From the NCBI RefSeq assembly GCF_003626755.1, contig NZ_RBCJ01000001.1, forward strand, positions 496,001-560,000: DNA of 64,000 bases. Reading direction: 5' to 3'. Source of the DNA: Ulvibacterium marinum (GTDB lineage Bacteria; Bacteroidota; Bacteroidia; Flavobacteriales; Flavobacteriaceae). A program made the position numbers and the translations under genes. The notes below the pieces were generated by a model, which worked only from the letters and a program-made list of their open reading frames with translations, had not been told where the DNA came from and did not search any database. Below, piece after piece: positions 28,321 to 36,436 of this stretch. Positions within the stretch are counted from its first letter, which is position 1. Every line of letters starts with the position of its first letter.

Positions 28321-29188
28321 TTCTCTCAACAAATAAAATGATTTCCTTGGCCACATTAATTCCTGTAGCGGCCTCTATGCCTCGTAACCCAGGGGAGGCA
28401 TTGACCTCAATCAACAGGGGTCCCTTTTTGGAACGGATCAAATCCACTCCGGCAACCCCAAGTCCTAAATGTTTGGCTGCGTTTAGGGCGATGAATTGTT
28501 CCTTTGCGGTTGGTTTAATGGATTCCGTGGCACCTCCCCGATGTACATTGGATCGGAATTCGCCAACTTCACTAATACGTTTCATAGCGGCCACTATCTT
28601 GTTGCCGATTACGATAATCCGTATATCCTCGCCATTGGATTCCTCTATATATTTTTGGATAAGTATACTAGTATCCATCTTATAAAAAGTATCGATAATG
28701 GATTTGGCAGATTTTTTGGTCTCCGCCAAAATCACTCCCAAACCTTGTGTACCTTCTTGTAGTTTGATGATGACGGGGGTACCTCCTAAAATTTTAATCT
28801 GTTCCTCTATGTTATCCGGATTTATGGAAAATAGGGTTTCAGGTATTGGGATGCCTTTTCTGGCCATTATCTGTAACGTCCGCACTTTGTTTCTGGCCCT
28901 TGTAATGCCCAAGGAACGAGCTGTACTAAACACTCCGTTCATTTCAAATTGCTTTACTATAGCCGCTCCATGACGGGTTACCTTGGCCCCAATCCGAGGT
29001 ATAACTGCATGGAATTCTTGCGTAATGTTTTCATCGCGCAAATAAATTTGGGGTTTGCCCGAACCTAATTTTACCGAACATTTGGTGTGATCAATAAGTT
29101 CAATATAATGTCCAAGTTTTTCCGCCTCTTCGGCTATCCGCTTCGTTGAATAGACGTTCATGCTAACGGAAAGAAGTCCAATGTCCAT
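28298..29188 (-). CDS. rimK: RimK-type ATP-grasp ligase
   Basis: Starting at ATG 29188 (MDIGLLSVSMNVYSTKRI) gives 296 aa, matching RimK length; an upstream 30-residue extension lacks conservation. The N-terminal STKRIAEEAEKLGH segment and the ATP-grasp core (PVIIKLQEGTQGLGVILAETKKS, LIQKYIEESNGEDIRIIVIGNKIVAAMKR, GVAGVDLIRSKKGPLLIEVNASPGLRGIEAATG) are clear. RimK adds glutamates to ribosomal protein S6 in E. coli; relatives make other amino-acid conjugates. The partner overlapping hydrolase suggests a ligase and hydrolase pair. Confidence 0.93.
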   Translation of the reverse strand: MDIGLLSVSMNVYSTKRIAEEAEKLGHYIELIDHTKCSVKLGSGKPQIYLRDENITQEFHAVIPRIGAKVTRHGAAIVKQFEMNGVFSTARSLGITRARNKVRTLQIMARKGIPIPETLFSINPDNIEEQIKILGGTPVIIKLQEGTQGLGVILAETKKSAKSIIDTFYKMDTSILIQKYIEESNGEDIRIIVIGNKIVAAMKRISEVGEFRSNVHRGGATESIKPTAKEQFIALNAAKHLGLGVAGVDLIRSKKGPLLIEVNASPGLRGIEAATGINVAKEIILFVERNGRRRRK

Positions 29189-29581
29189 TTTAAGAATTGT
29201 AATGGTATAGTTTTCCAGATTGTAATATCGGGTAAAAAAGGACTTCCACCAAAACTTGAGAGCTAATGCAGCCTGCAAAGGCGTATTTGTAACAAAACCA
29301 TATGTGGATTTGACATACTTCTTACCAATTTGAAACTTGAAAGTTATTTGTATTTAATTTCTATCCAAGGGTTAGTACCTTACCGAATATGCTCGTGCCC
29401 CCAAACCAAAAAATCAAAAATGTAAGACTAGGGGGTACCATAACAAACTAATGATTTCATTTGCAAAAAGGCTTTTGTTGAACATTTAAGACTAAAATCA
29501 AGGCATATATGAATAACCGTTCAAACGATTTTGGCTTTTACTTATAATACTTCTAAATAAGGATCATTGGATTGTTGAAAG
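29189..29581. other. Intergenic region between rimK and sdhC
   Basis: The divergent gap between the two genes is 444 bp and AT-rich. Apart from the sdh promoter at its right end I see no gene, no long inverted repeat and no RNA structure here. A good TAnnTTTG element for the rimK side was not found. Confidence 0.5.
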
Positions 29582-29613
29582 TTTGTTAAAAACTTCCCTG
29601 TACAGTAAATTTG
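29582..29613 (+). promoter_or_regulatory. Bacteroidota-type promoter of the sdh operon
   Basis: A -33 TTTG (TTG at 29583-29585) and a -7 TAAATTTG (29606-29613) are 20 nt apart, matching TTTG-N(19-21)-TAnnTTTG exactly. Transcription would start near 29618, leaving a leader of about 15 nt before the sdhC ATG at 29633. Confidence 0.75.
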
Positions 29614-29632
29614 TAGTTAAAACCAGCTACTA

Positions 29633-30301
29633 ATGAGTGGATTGATAAAGTCTTCAATTGCCCGAAAAGTTGTGATGGCTCTTTCGGGTCTATTTTTAGT
29701 GATTTTTTTAGTATTACATGTCACCATTAACCTCGCTTCCGTTATTTCCCCGGAGTTTTTTAATGAAGCCTCCCATTTCATGGGATACAATCCATTGGTG
29801 CAATTTATTATGCAACCTATTTTAATCGCCGGTGTCATTGTACATTTTGTGATGGGGTTTGTCCTAGAGTTACAAAACAAAGCGGCCCGTGGCATAGGCT
29901 ATGTGAAATACAAAGGTAGCGCCAATGCACCTTGGGTCTCACGGAACATGATTTATTCCGGCTTAGTGATCTTAGCTTTTCTGGGGCTTCATTTTTACGA
30001 TTTTTGGATTCATGAAATGGCATACAAATATGTTGAGGCAAACCCTGAAGATCCTACCCGGTACTATGCAGAGACGGTTGAAAAATTCGCTCCGTTTTGG
30101 CGAACTATTCTCTATGTGGTTTCCTTCGTGTTGCTGAGCCTTCATTTGTGGCATGGCTTTGCCTCATCCTTGCAAAGCATGGGTATAAACAATAAATACA
30201 CTCCTGCCATAAAATCATTTACAAAACTATTTGCGGTGGTCGTTCCCTTAGCATTTGCATTCATTGCTATCTACCATCACCTTAACCCAATAACACATTA
30301 A
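29633..30301 (+). CDS. sdhC: Succinate dehydrogenase/fumarate reductase cytochrome b subunit
   Basis: Codes for 222 aa with five transmembrane helices, as in the Bacteroidota type (TIGR02046) di-heme subunit. Conserved His residues for heme ligation sit in [46 protein letters not shown] and [13 protein letters not shown]. It anchors SdhA/B at the membrane and reduces menaquinone. Start ATG at 29633; sdhA follows after 2 bp. Confidence 0.96.
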   Translation: MSGLIKSSIARKVVMALSGLFLVIFLVLHVTINLASVISPEFFNEASHFMGYNPLVQFIMQPILIAGVIVHFVMGFVLELQNKAARGIGYVKYKGSANAPWVSRNMIYSGLVILAFLGLHFYDFWIHEMAYKYVEANPEDPTRYYAETVEKFAPFWRTILYVVSFVLLSLHLWHGFASSLQSMGINNKYTPAIKSFTKLFAVVVPLAFAFIAIYHHLNPITH

Positions 30302-30303
30302 TT

Positions 30304-32307
30304 ATGGGCGTATTGGACTCTAAAATTCCATCAGGGCCATTGGCCGATAAATGGGTCAAGCATAAAAACGAAATCGACCTTGTAAACCCTGCAAATAAGC
30401 GAAACATTGATATTATTGTGATAGGAACGGGTCTTGCGGGAGGTTCTTCTGCCGCTACCCTAGCGGAGCTAGGTTATAACGTAAAGACTTTCTGTTATCA
30501 AGATTCCCCAAGGAGGGCCCATTCCATTGCGGCTCAAGGTGGGGTAAATGCTGCAAAAAACTATCAGGGCGATGGGGATAGTGTATATCGCCTTTTCTAT
30601 GATACCGTGAAGGGAGGGGATTATCGCTCCCGGGAAGCCAACGTTCATCGGTTGGCCGAAGTGTCTTCCAATATAATCGATCAATGTGTGGCGCAAGGGG
30701 TCCCTTTTGCTAGGGAATATGGGGGTCTTTTGGATAACCGTTCCTTTGGTGGTGTATTGGTATCCCGTACTTTTTATGCCAAAGGCCAGACCGGACAACA
30801 GTTGTTACTTGGTGCCTATGCCGCCATGAATCGGCAAATTCAAAGGGGTAAGATAAAATCCTATACCCGACATGAAATGTTGGATTTGGTACTTGTGGAT
30901 GGCAAGGCGCGTGGAATCATTGCAAGGGATTTGGTAACCGGAGACATTGAAAGACATTCGGCACATGCCGTAGTCTTGGCCAGCGGGGGTTATGGAAATC
31001 TATTCTTCCTCTCTACCTATTGTATGGGGGCCAACGTTATGGCCGCCTGGAGAGCACACAAAAAAGGAGCTTTCTTCGCCAATCCGTGTTTTACACAAAT
31101 ACATCCCACTTGTATCCCCGTTTCCGGAGACCATCAATCCAAATTGACCTTGATGTCGGAATCCCTGCGAAACGATGGCAGAATTTGGGTCCCCAAACGC
31201 TTGGAAGATGCGCAGGCCATTCGGGAGGGCAAATTGAAACCGACCCAGTTGAAAGAAGAGGATAGGGATTATTATTTGGAAAGGAGATATCCCGCATTCG
31301 GAAACCTGGTACCTCGCGATGTTGCCTCCAGGGCTGCTAAGGAACGTTGTGATGCGGGCCATGGGGTAAATAAAACAGGAGAGGCCGTTTACCTCGATTT
31401 TGAAGCTGCCATCATGCGTTACGGCAAAGAAAAAGCCTATACCTCCGGTATTAAAAATCCGGATAAGGAAACCGTACGAAAACTAGGTAAGGAAATTGTC
31501 GCCGCCAAATATGGCAACCTGTTTCAGATGTATGAAAAGATTGTTGACGAGAATCCTTATGAGACCCCAATGATGATCTATCCTGCTGTGCATTATACTA
31601 TGGGCGGACTTTGGGTGGATTACAATCTACAGACCACCATCCCTGGTTGTTATGCCGCAGGAGAGGCCAATTTCAGCGATCATGGCGCCAATCGTTTAGG
31701 AGCATCCGCATTGATGCAGGGCTTGGCAGACGGATATTTTGTTTTGCCATATACCATAGGAGATTACCTATCGGACGATATTCGTACGGGTCCTATTTCC
31801 ACAGATACCCCAGAATTCGATACTGCTGAAGAGGAGGTCAAAAATCGAATTACAAAGCTGATGTCGGCCAAAGGAGAGCATTCCGTAGACTATTATCACA
31901 AAAAATTGGGCAAGATCATGTGGAACAAATGTGGTATGTCCAGAAATGAAAAAGAATTGAAGGAGGCCATTGCTGAAATTGCCGAATTGCGAAAGGATTT
32001 TTGGGAAAATGTAAAAGTAACCGGAAATCCCGATGATAAAAATCAAGAATTGGAGAAAGCAGGACGCGTGGCCGACTTTTTGGAACTTGGTGAACTCTTT
32101 GCCAAAGATGCCCTGCATAGAAACGAATCCTGCGGAGGACATTTCCGTGAAGAATACCAAACGCCCGAAGGCGAAGCCTTAAGGGATGACAAGAACTTCA
32201 AATATGTTGCTGCTTGGGAATACATAGGTGAGCCCAAGGACGCTAAATTACACAAGGAAGATTTGGTTTATGAAAATATTAAAGTGAAAACAAGAAGTTA
32301 TAAATAG
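30304..32307 (+). CDS. sdhA: Succinate dehydrogenase flavoprotein subunit
   Basis: Codes for 667 aa, typical for the Bacteroidota enzyme. Key sites are the FAD-binding [20 protein letters not shown] near residue 40, the covalent-FAD His in [17 protein letters not shown], the active-site [18 protein letters not shown] and the C-terminal [13 protein letters not shown] motif. It oxidises succinate to fumarate in the TCA cycle. The stop codon TAG at 32305-32307 is followed at once by an octamer repeat array and a four-helix-bundle gene, so sdhB is separated from sdhA by 461 bp. Confidence 0.98.
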   Translation: MGVLDSKIPSGPLADKWVKHKNEIDLVNPANKRNIDIIVIGTGLAGGSSAATLAELGYNVKTFCYQDSPRRAHSIAAQGGVNAAKNYQGDGDSVYRLFYDTVKGGDYRSREANVHRLAEVSSNIIDQCVAQGVPFAREYGGLLDNRSFGGVLVSRTFYAKGQTGQQLLLGAYAAMNRQIQRGKIKSYTRHEMLDLVLVDGKARGIIARDLVTGDIERHSAHAVVLASGGYGNLFFLSTYCMGANVMAAWRAHKKGAFFANPCFTQIHPTCIPVSGDHQSKLTLMSESLRNDGRIWVPKRLEDAQAIREGKLKPTQLKEEDRDYYLERRYPAFGNLVPRDVASRAAKERCDAGHGVNKTGEAVYLDFEAAIMRYGKEKAYTSGIKNPDKETVRKLGKEIVAAKYGNLFQMYEKIVDENPYETPMMIYPAVHYTMGGLWVDYNLQTTIPGCYAAGEANFSDHGANRLGASALMQGLADGYFVLPYTIGDYLSDDIRTGPISTDTPEFDTAEEEVKNRITKLMSAKGEHSVDYYHKKLGKIMWNKCGMSRNEKELKEAIAEIAELRKDFWENVKVTGNPDDKNQELEKAGRVADFLELGELFAKDALHRNESCGGHFREEYQTPEGEALRDDKNFKYVAAWEYIGEPKDAKLHKEDLVYENIKVKTRSYK

Positions 32308-32340
32308 GTTATTGTGTTAATGAGTTTTTAAGTTATAAGA
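32308..32340 (+). repeat. Octamer array, left arm of the sdh four-helix-bundle insert
   Basis: Four consecutive 8-nt units begin with GTT at 32308, 32316, 32324 and 32332: GTTATTGT, GTTAATGA, GTTTTTAA, GTTATAAG. The next unit (ATTGGGTA) contains the TTG start codon of the four-helix-bundle gene. The array abuts the sdhA stop codon without a gap. It is inverted relative to the array at 32720-32759. Confidence 0.75.
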
Positions 32341-32718
32341 TTGGGTAGTCTTAAATCTTTTGAGGAATTAGCTTGTTGGAAAGAAGCTCGAATTCTTCGG
32401 AATTTTGTCAAGGATTATATTATTCCTAAGCTTCCCAGTTCTGAAAAGTTTGAGTTAGCAAGTCAAATAAGACGCTCTTCTCGATCTGTAGGAAATAATA
32501 TTGCCGAAGGATTCGGTAGGTTTCATTATCAGGAGAACATCCAATTTTGCAGAATAGCTAGAGGCTCCTTAAATGAAACATTAGATCATGCCATAATAGC
32601 ATTTGATGAAAATTATATCTCCGAGAAAGTTCTACAGGAACTGCGGGATTTTCATGATAAAACCCAAAAAATTTTAAATGGTTATATCAAATATTTGAAA
32701 GATTCCAAGGTCAGTTAA
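32341..32718 (+). CDS. Four-helix-bundle protein (TIGR02436/S23-like), inserted in sdh operon
   Basis: Codes for 125 aa from a TTG start at 32341 (LGSLKSFEELACWKEA; no suitable ATG exists). The family core QIRRSSRSVGNNIAEGFGRF, followed by YQENIQFCRIARGSLNETLDHAI, matches the four-helix-bundle family first known from intervening sequences of 23S rRNA and related to Avd of diversity-generating retroelements. No reverse transcriptase or rRNA gene is nearby, so this is an orphan copy. It lies between sdhA and sdhB and is bracketed by inverted octamer arrays. Codon and base use are more AT-rich than in the sdh genes. Cellular role unknown. Confidence 0.93.
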   Translation: MGSLKSFEELACWKEARILRNFVKDYIIPKLPSSEKFELASQIRRSSRSVGNNIAEGFGRFHYQENIQFCRIARGSLNETLDHAIIAFDENYISEKVLQELRDFHDKTQKILNGYIKYLKDSKVS

Positions 32719-32719
32719 T

Positions 32720-32759
32720 AAATAAACTCAGTAACAAAATAACTGAGAAACAAAGTAAC
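32720..32759 (+). repeat. Octamer array, right arm of the sdh four-helix-bundle insert
   Basis: Five consecutive 8-nt units end in AAC, with AAC at 32725, 32733, 32741, 32749 and 32757: AAATAAAC, TCAGTAAC, AAAATAAC, TGAGAAAC, AAAGTAAC. Read on the other strand they are GTT-headed like the left arm, so the two arms form a degenerate inverted repeat around the gene. The array ends 9 bp before the sdhB ATG. Confidence 0.78.
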
Positions 32760-32768
32760 TTTTAAGAC

Positions 32769-33515
32769 ATGAAAATATATCTAAAAATATGGCGTCAGAA
32801 GGATGCAAGTTCCAAAGGCAAAATCGTTGATTATACCTTGAATAATGTAGAATCGGATATGTCCTTTCTGGAAATGCTGGATGTCCTTAACGAGGATTTG
32901 GTGGCAAAAGGAGAAGAGCCGGTAGAGTTTGATCATGATTGTAGGGAAGGTATCTGCGGAACATGTTCTCTTATGATCAATGGGCAACCCCACGGTCCCG
33001 ACCGCCTGATTACCGTTTGTCAGCTACATATGCGAAGCTTTAATGATGGGGACACCATCGTAATAGAACCGTTTAGAGCCAAAGCTTTTCCGGTAATCAA
33101 GGACTTGATCGTTGATCGAACTGCTTTTGATCGTATTCAGCAGGCCGGAGGGTATATTTCGGTTAATACATCGGGCAATCCCGTAGATGCCAATGCCATT
33201 CCGATTGAAAAGCACGTTGCGGACAAAGCCATGGATGCGGCTACCTGTATTGGCTGTGGTGCCTGTGTTGCCGCCTGTAAAAATGCAAGTGCCATGTTAT
33301 TCACCTCTGCCAAGGTTTCCCAATTTGCCTTGTTACCACAAGGTAGGGTGGAAGCCGCTGAGCGGGTACAGAATATGGTGCGCCAAATGGATCTTGAAGG
33401 CTTTGGAAACTGTACCAATACCGGGGCCTGTGAGGTAGAGTGCCCCAAGGGAATTTCCTTGGAAAATATCGCCCGCATGAATAGGGAGTATTTGAGTGCC
33501 TCCGTAGAAGGATAA
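32769..33515 (+). CDS. sdhB: Succinate dehydrogenase iron-sulfur subunit
   Basis: Codes for 248 aa. The [2Fe-2S] site is in [17 protein letters not shown] and the C-terminal clusters in [17 protein letters not shown] and [14 protein letters not shown], as in the family. It passes electrons from SdhA to the cytochrome b subunit. It is the last gene of the operon and is followed by a strong terminator. It depends on read-through of the four-helix-bundle insert unless a promoter lies inside it. Confidence 0.98.
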   Translation: MKIYLKIWRQKDASSKGKIVDYTLNNVESDMSFLEMLDVLNEDLVAKGEEPVEFDHDCREGICGTCSLMINGQPHGPDRLITVCQLHMRSFNDGDTIVIEPFRAKAFPVIKDLIVDRTAFDRIQQAGGYISVNTSGNPVDANAIPIEKHVADKAMDAATCIGCGACVAACKNASAMLFTSAKVSQFALLPQGRVEAAERVQNMVRQMDLEGFGNCTNTGACEVECPKGISLENIARMNREYLSASVEG

Positions 33516-33530
33516 AAACTTTTAAGATTT

Positions 33531-33576
33531 AAAAAAAATCCCTGACTCCATTCAATGGAGTCAGGGATTTTTTTAT
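33531..33576. terminator. Strong bidirectional terminator after sdhB
   Basis: Arms ATCCCTGACTCC and GGAGTCAGGGAT (33538-33568 with a short ATTCAAT loop) are perfectly paired, preceded by eight A and followed by seven T. It serves the sdh operon on the plus strand and the convergent AraC/GyrI gene on the minus strand, whose stop codon lies at 33573-33575. Confidence 0.9.
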
Positions 33577-34499
33577 TTAACTGGGATACAGATATCCACA
33601 AAGAATACCCCCTCGGGGTGTTGTTTACCATTGTTATGATAAATTTCATGGTAATGGCCTTCCCTTAATTCAAAGTTGTTTTCCGGAATCCATAGCGTCA
33701 TACTATTCCACGCCTTTTCAAACTCCTCCACTTTGATTTGAAAACTGCCCACTGCAAACCTTCCCTTGGGAATGGTAAGCTTGCCTATTTCGCCATTTGT
33801 TTCCACATCTGCGTCAACCGTCAAACAGGCACTGGATTGCATTTTTGATTCATCGGTGACCCTAGGACTGTCATAATAGATTCCTACCATTTTGGTTTTG
33901 GGGAAGTTTAAAAGACCCCTAGGTCCGGCCCAATTCATCAATCTTTCGTAAACCTTTCCAATCCCGGAATACGCGCCCTGATGTCTAAGGTGGACTAAAT
34001 TCAATTCGGGCATTTCCTTTACTTCTACTTTTGTCTTCATTTGTAACCAGTTTTTTAGATTATCCATGCTGTAAAAGTATTTCTGGAAAGACACTTTGTT
34101 TTCTCCTTTCTTGCTTTCGATCTTGCCTATCTTGCTAAATTCGCTTTGCCCCTTTTTCTGAAACTCGGTAGCGCTCATTCCGTAAAACTTACGAAACGCC
34201 CTTGAGAAGGAATAAATACTTTTAAAACCATACTGATGGGCCAATTGGGTCAATGATTCGCTCTTCCCCGGATAGAATAACCGGCCGGCGATTTTTTCAA
34301 TACGCCTTCGGGTTATATAACCGTTCGGGGTCTCACCCAATAGGGCAGAGAAAATACGATGGAAATGAAAAAGTGAGAAACAGGCAATTTTGGAAAGTTC
34401 TTCCAAGGACAAATCTGCATCCAGGTTGTTTTCGATGTACTCCACAACCTTGTTAATCCTATGGATATACAGTAGCTGCTGTTGATTCCTATTTTCCAT
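33573..34499 (-). CDS. AraC-family regulator with GyrI-like effector domain
   Basis: Starting at ATG 34499 (MENRNQQQLLYIHRINKV) gives 308 aa; a longer form adds 23 unsupported residues. The N-terminal AraC HTH domain (LEELSKIACFSLFHFHRIF, then HQYGFKSIYSFSRAFRKFYGMSATEF) is followed by a GyrI/SOUL-like ligand domain (VKEMPELNLVHLRHQGAYSGIG … GRFAVGSFQIKVEEFEKAWNSM). This is the Rob/BmrR-type layout for sensing small hydrophobic compounds. Targets unknown; the vsr gene is divergent from it. Confidence 0.92.
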   Translation of the reverse strand: MENRNQQQLLYIHRINKVVEYIENNLDADLSLEELSKIACFSLFHFHRIFSALLGETPNGYITRRRIEKIAGRLFYPGKSESLTQLAHQYGFKSIYSFSRAFRKFYGMSATEFQKKGQSEFSKIGKIESKKGENKVSFQKYFYSMDNLKNWLQMKTKVEVKEMPELNLVHLRHQGAYSGIGKVYERLMNWAGPRGLLNFPKTKMVGIYYDSPRVTDESKMQSSACLTVDADVETNGEIGKLTIPKGRFAVGSFQIKVEEFEKAWNSMTLWIPENNFELREGHYHEIYHNNGKQHPEGVFFVDICIPVK

Positions 34500-34626
34500 T
34501 ACCCATAAATTTTCTTCTAAAAATAAGGGTTTCTCCAAGAGAAAATCAAGTAGGTTTAAATGTCGCAAGATTCGTTAAATTTCCTGGATATTTTCCTTTA
34601 CAAAACACTTTTGGTATTTTTAAACC

Positions 34627-35109
34627 ATGCCAAAAAACTATCAGGAAGAACGTATTAAGGTACCTCGATTCAATGAGGAATCAGGGTTCTATACTACCCC
34701 TGAACGTTCCAAGATTATGGGCAAGATCCGAGGCAAGAATACCAAACCGGAGCTGGCCTTCAGAAAGGCACTCTGGGCAGCTGGATTTCGCTATCGCGTA
34801 GACTACAAGAAATTGATCGGCAAACCTGATATCGCCCTAAAAAAATACAAAACGGTGATTTTTATCGATGGCGAATATTGGCACGGCCATAATTGGGAAG
34901 AACGGAAGCCAAAAATAAAGACCAATCGGGAATTTTGGATCGCCAAAATAGAACGAAATATGCAACGGGATAAAGAGGTAAATCTTGAACTAAAAGCATC
35001 GGGATATACTGTTTTTCGTTTCTGGGAGAGCAAAATAAAAAAGGAACTGGATGTTTGCGTGCACCAAGTCGTTTCCCATTTAAAGTCGGTTGAAAAGGCA
35101 TCGGATTAG
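34627..35109 (+). CDS. vsr: Very short patch repair (Vsr)-type endonuclease
   Basis: Codes for 160 aa. The Vsr fold is supported by MGKIRGKNTKPELAFRKALWAAGFRYRVDYK, the catalytic KPDIAL (Asp), FIDGEYWHGHNW and KIERNMQRDKEV. Vsr nicks next to T:G mismatches made by deamination of 5-methylcytosine. In E. coli Vsr three Cys bind a structural zinc; here these positions read GEYWHGHNW and FWESKI, with no Cys. No Dcm-type methylase gene is in the window. It could therefore be an orphan or have changed specificity. Confidence 0.88.
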   Translation: MPKNYQEERIKVPRFNEESGFYTTPERSKIMGKIRGKNTKPELAFRKALWAAGFRYRVDYKKLIGKPDIALKKYKTVIFIDGEYWHGHNWEERKPKIKTNREFWIAKIERNMQRDKEVNLELKASGYTVFRFWESKIKKELDVCVHQVVSHLKSVEKASD

Positions 35110-35167
35110 CCTTCACTCCTATTCATATAAGATATAAATCCGAGTCTACTAAAAAGCCAATCTATTT

Positions 35168-35884
35168 TCAAATATGCGCAATTTGTTTTCCTAGTATGGC
35201 ATAGAGCTGATCTATCTCACCAACTTTTATTTCAAAATCCGAATACTCCGGTGAATCGTTCAGACTTTTACATACCACAGTTTTAGTTTTCCTGTTATAA
35301 TCGCTGATTACTTTGCACATTACATTTCCTTTATAAACCAATATAGAGGCACCATTAGGATTGCCTTGCATATATCCCTGAATTTTGTCCAATTGTACAA
35401 GCTTCCCTAAAACTATGGACTTGAACGGGATACTGTTCAAAGAACCATCGTCCATGGAGTTATTGGAGATTTCAAAAGCCATATAATGTGCTACGGATAC
35501 TCGATCCAATACGAATCCAATTCTCGGTAAAGTTTGAACAAAGACTTTTTTTGCATATTGTTTTGAGAATTTGCCATATTGCTCGGTCAAAAGCAAGGGA
35601 GCGTAAATCAGATATTTACCTGGGGCCAGTTTGGTTATGGTGTGTCCCTTTTCAACCGTTTCAGGGGTATCATATGCCGCACCCTTTTCATTGAGGTTTT
35701 CATTGGAATATAACTCTGCAATAGTGACATCAAAATATTGCGCAATTTTTGTAAGATTTTTTATGGGAATATTGGCATCTTTTTTTTCATAAAGCTGAAT
35801 AGTGCGCAAACTTACCCCTATGGCCTTGGCCAAATCGGTCTGATTTATACTTTTTTTACGCCTTAATTGCTTCAATATAAACAT
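35168..35884 (-). CDS. XRE-family repressor with S24-like domain
   Basis: Codes for 238 aa. The N-terminal HTH (INQTDLAKAIGVSLRTIQLYEKKDANIPI) is of XRE type; the C-terminal part carries a LexA/CI-like S24 region with ISNNSMDDGSLNSIPFKSIVLG, where the Ser in NSMDDG fits the catalytic serine of S24 peptidases. The catalytic Lys is not certain by eye. Such repressors control prophage or stress genes; no phage genes are visible here. Three TTTGTA half-sites lie in the divergent promoter region, suggesting autoregulation. Confidence 0.85.
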   Translation of the reverse strand: MFILKQLRRKKSINQTDLAKAIGVSLRTIQLYEKKDANIPIKNLTKIAQYFDVTIAELYSNENLNEKGAAYDTPETVEKGHTITKLAPGKYLIYAPLLLTEQYGKFSKQYAKKVFVQTLPRIGFVLDRVSVAHYMAFEISNNSMDDGSLNSIPFKSIVLGKLVQLDKIQGYMQGNPNGASILVYKGNVMCKVISDYNRKTKTVVCKSLNDSPEYSDFEIKVGEIDQLYAILGKQIAHI

Positions 35885-35974
35885 AAGTTTGTATTATTGT
35901 GTAATAATCCTACATATTTTGTAGAAAAACGAAATTAAACTGCACTATTTGTATATCGTTTACAAACAAATATA
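35884..35974. promoter_or_regulatory. Operator-like half-site array and promoter of the XRE repressor
   Basis: TTTGTA occurs at 35888, 35918 and 35948, exactly 30 bp apart. The third copy forms a 19-bp inverted repeat with TACAAA (35948-35966). Other local palindromes are ATTATT-GTGT-AATAAT (35893-35908) and CTACA-TATTT-TGTAG (35910-35924). A minus-strand -7 element TATATTTG (35967-35974, full TAnnTTTG match) sits beside the third site, so a bound repressor would cover its own transcription start. Confidence 0.5.
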
Positions 35975-36091
35975 ACAAAATACGCAACAGGACTATACAA
36001 TGCTCAAACCACGGCCCTGGAACATAATTGGGAAAAGAATCAATGTATCACCATACTATAAGTTTATTAACCCCCTAATACACTACAACCC

Positions 36092-36373
36092 ATGTTTACA
36101 GATCAGGAATACGGAAAACCCATTAACGAGAAATTATCACTAACATTAAGAAGAAACACTACCAAAGATGATTTTGCCAATGTGGCCACCACCACAGGTG
36201 TAAGCTTTTCAACCATTAGAGACGTAATCTATAGAACCAATAGTCTTACAAAATCAAACTCCAAAGCCATTGAAGAGCTTCTTCGGATCGCCTTTGACAA
36301 TTCCTTGGCAAGACAGCTTTTAGCAGAGGGGGATAAGCACTACCTGCACAAATTTTTACAAACTCATAGGTAA
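36092..36373 (+). CDS. Small protein divergent from XRE repressor
   Basis: Codes for 93 aa without membrane segments. The region FANVATTTGVSFSTIRDVIYRTNSLTKSNSKAIEELLRIA has the spacing of a helix-turn-helix (helix, TGVSFSTIRDVI recognition helix), although it lacks a strong family match by eye. Divergent transcription from the S24 repressor, across shared operator-like repeats, gives a cI/cro-like arrangement. Function unknown. Confidence 0.65.
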   Translation: MFTDQEYGKPINEKLSLTLRRNTTKDDFANVATTTGVSFSTIRDVIYRTNSLTKSNSKAIEELLRIAFDNSLARQLLAEGDKHYLHKFLQTHR

Positions 36374-36436
36374 ACATTCCCTTTTACCCAATCAGTAAGT
36401 GCTAAATTGTCTATTTTTAGGGCAATACTTGTGTTC

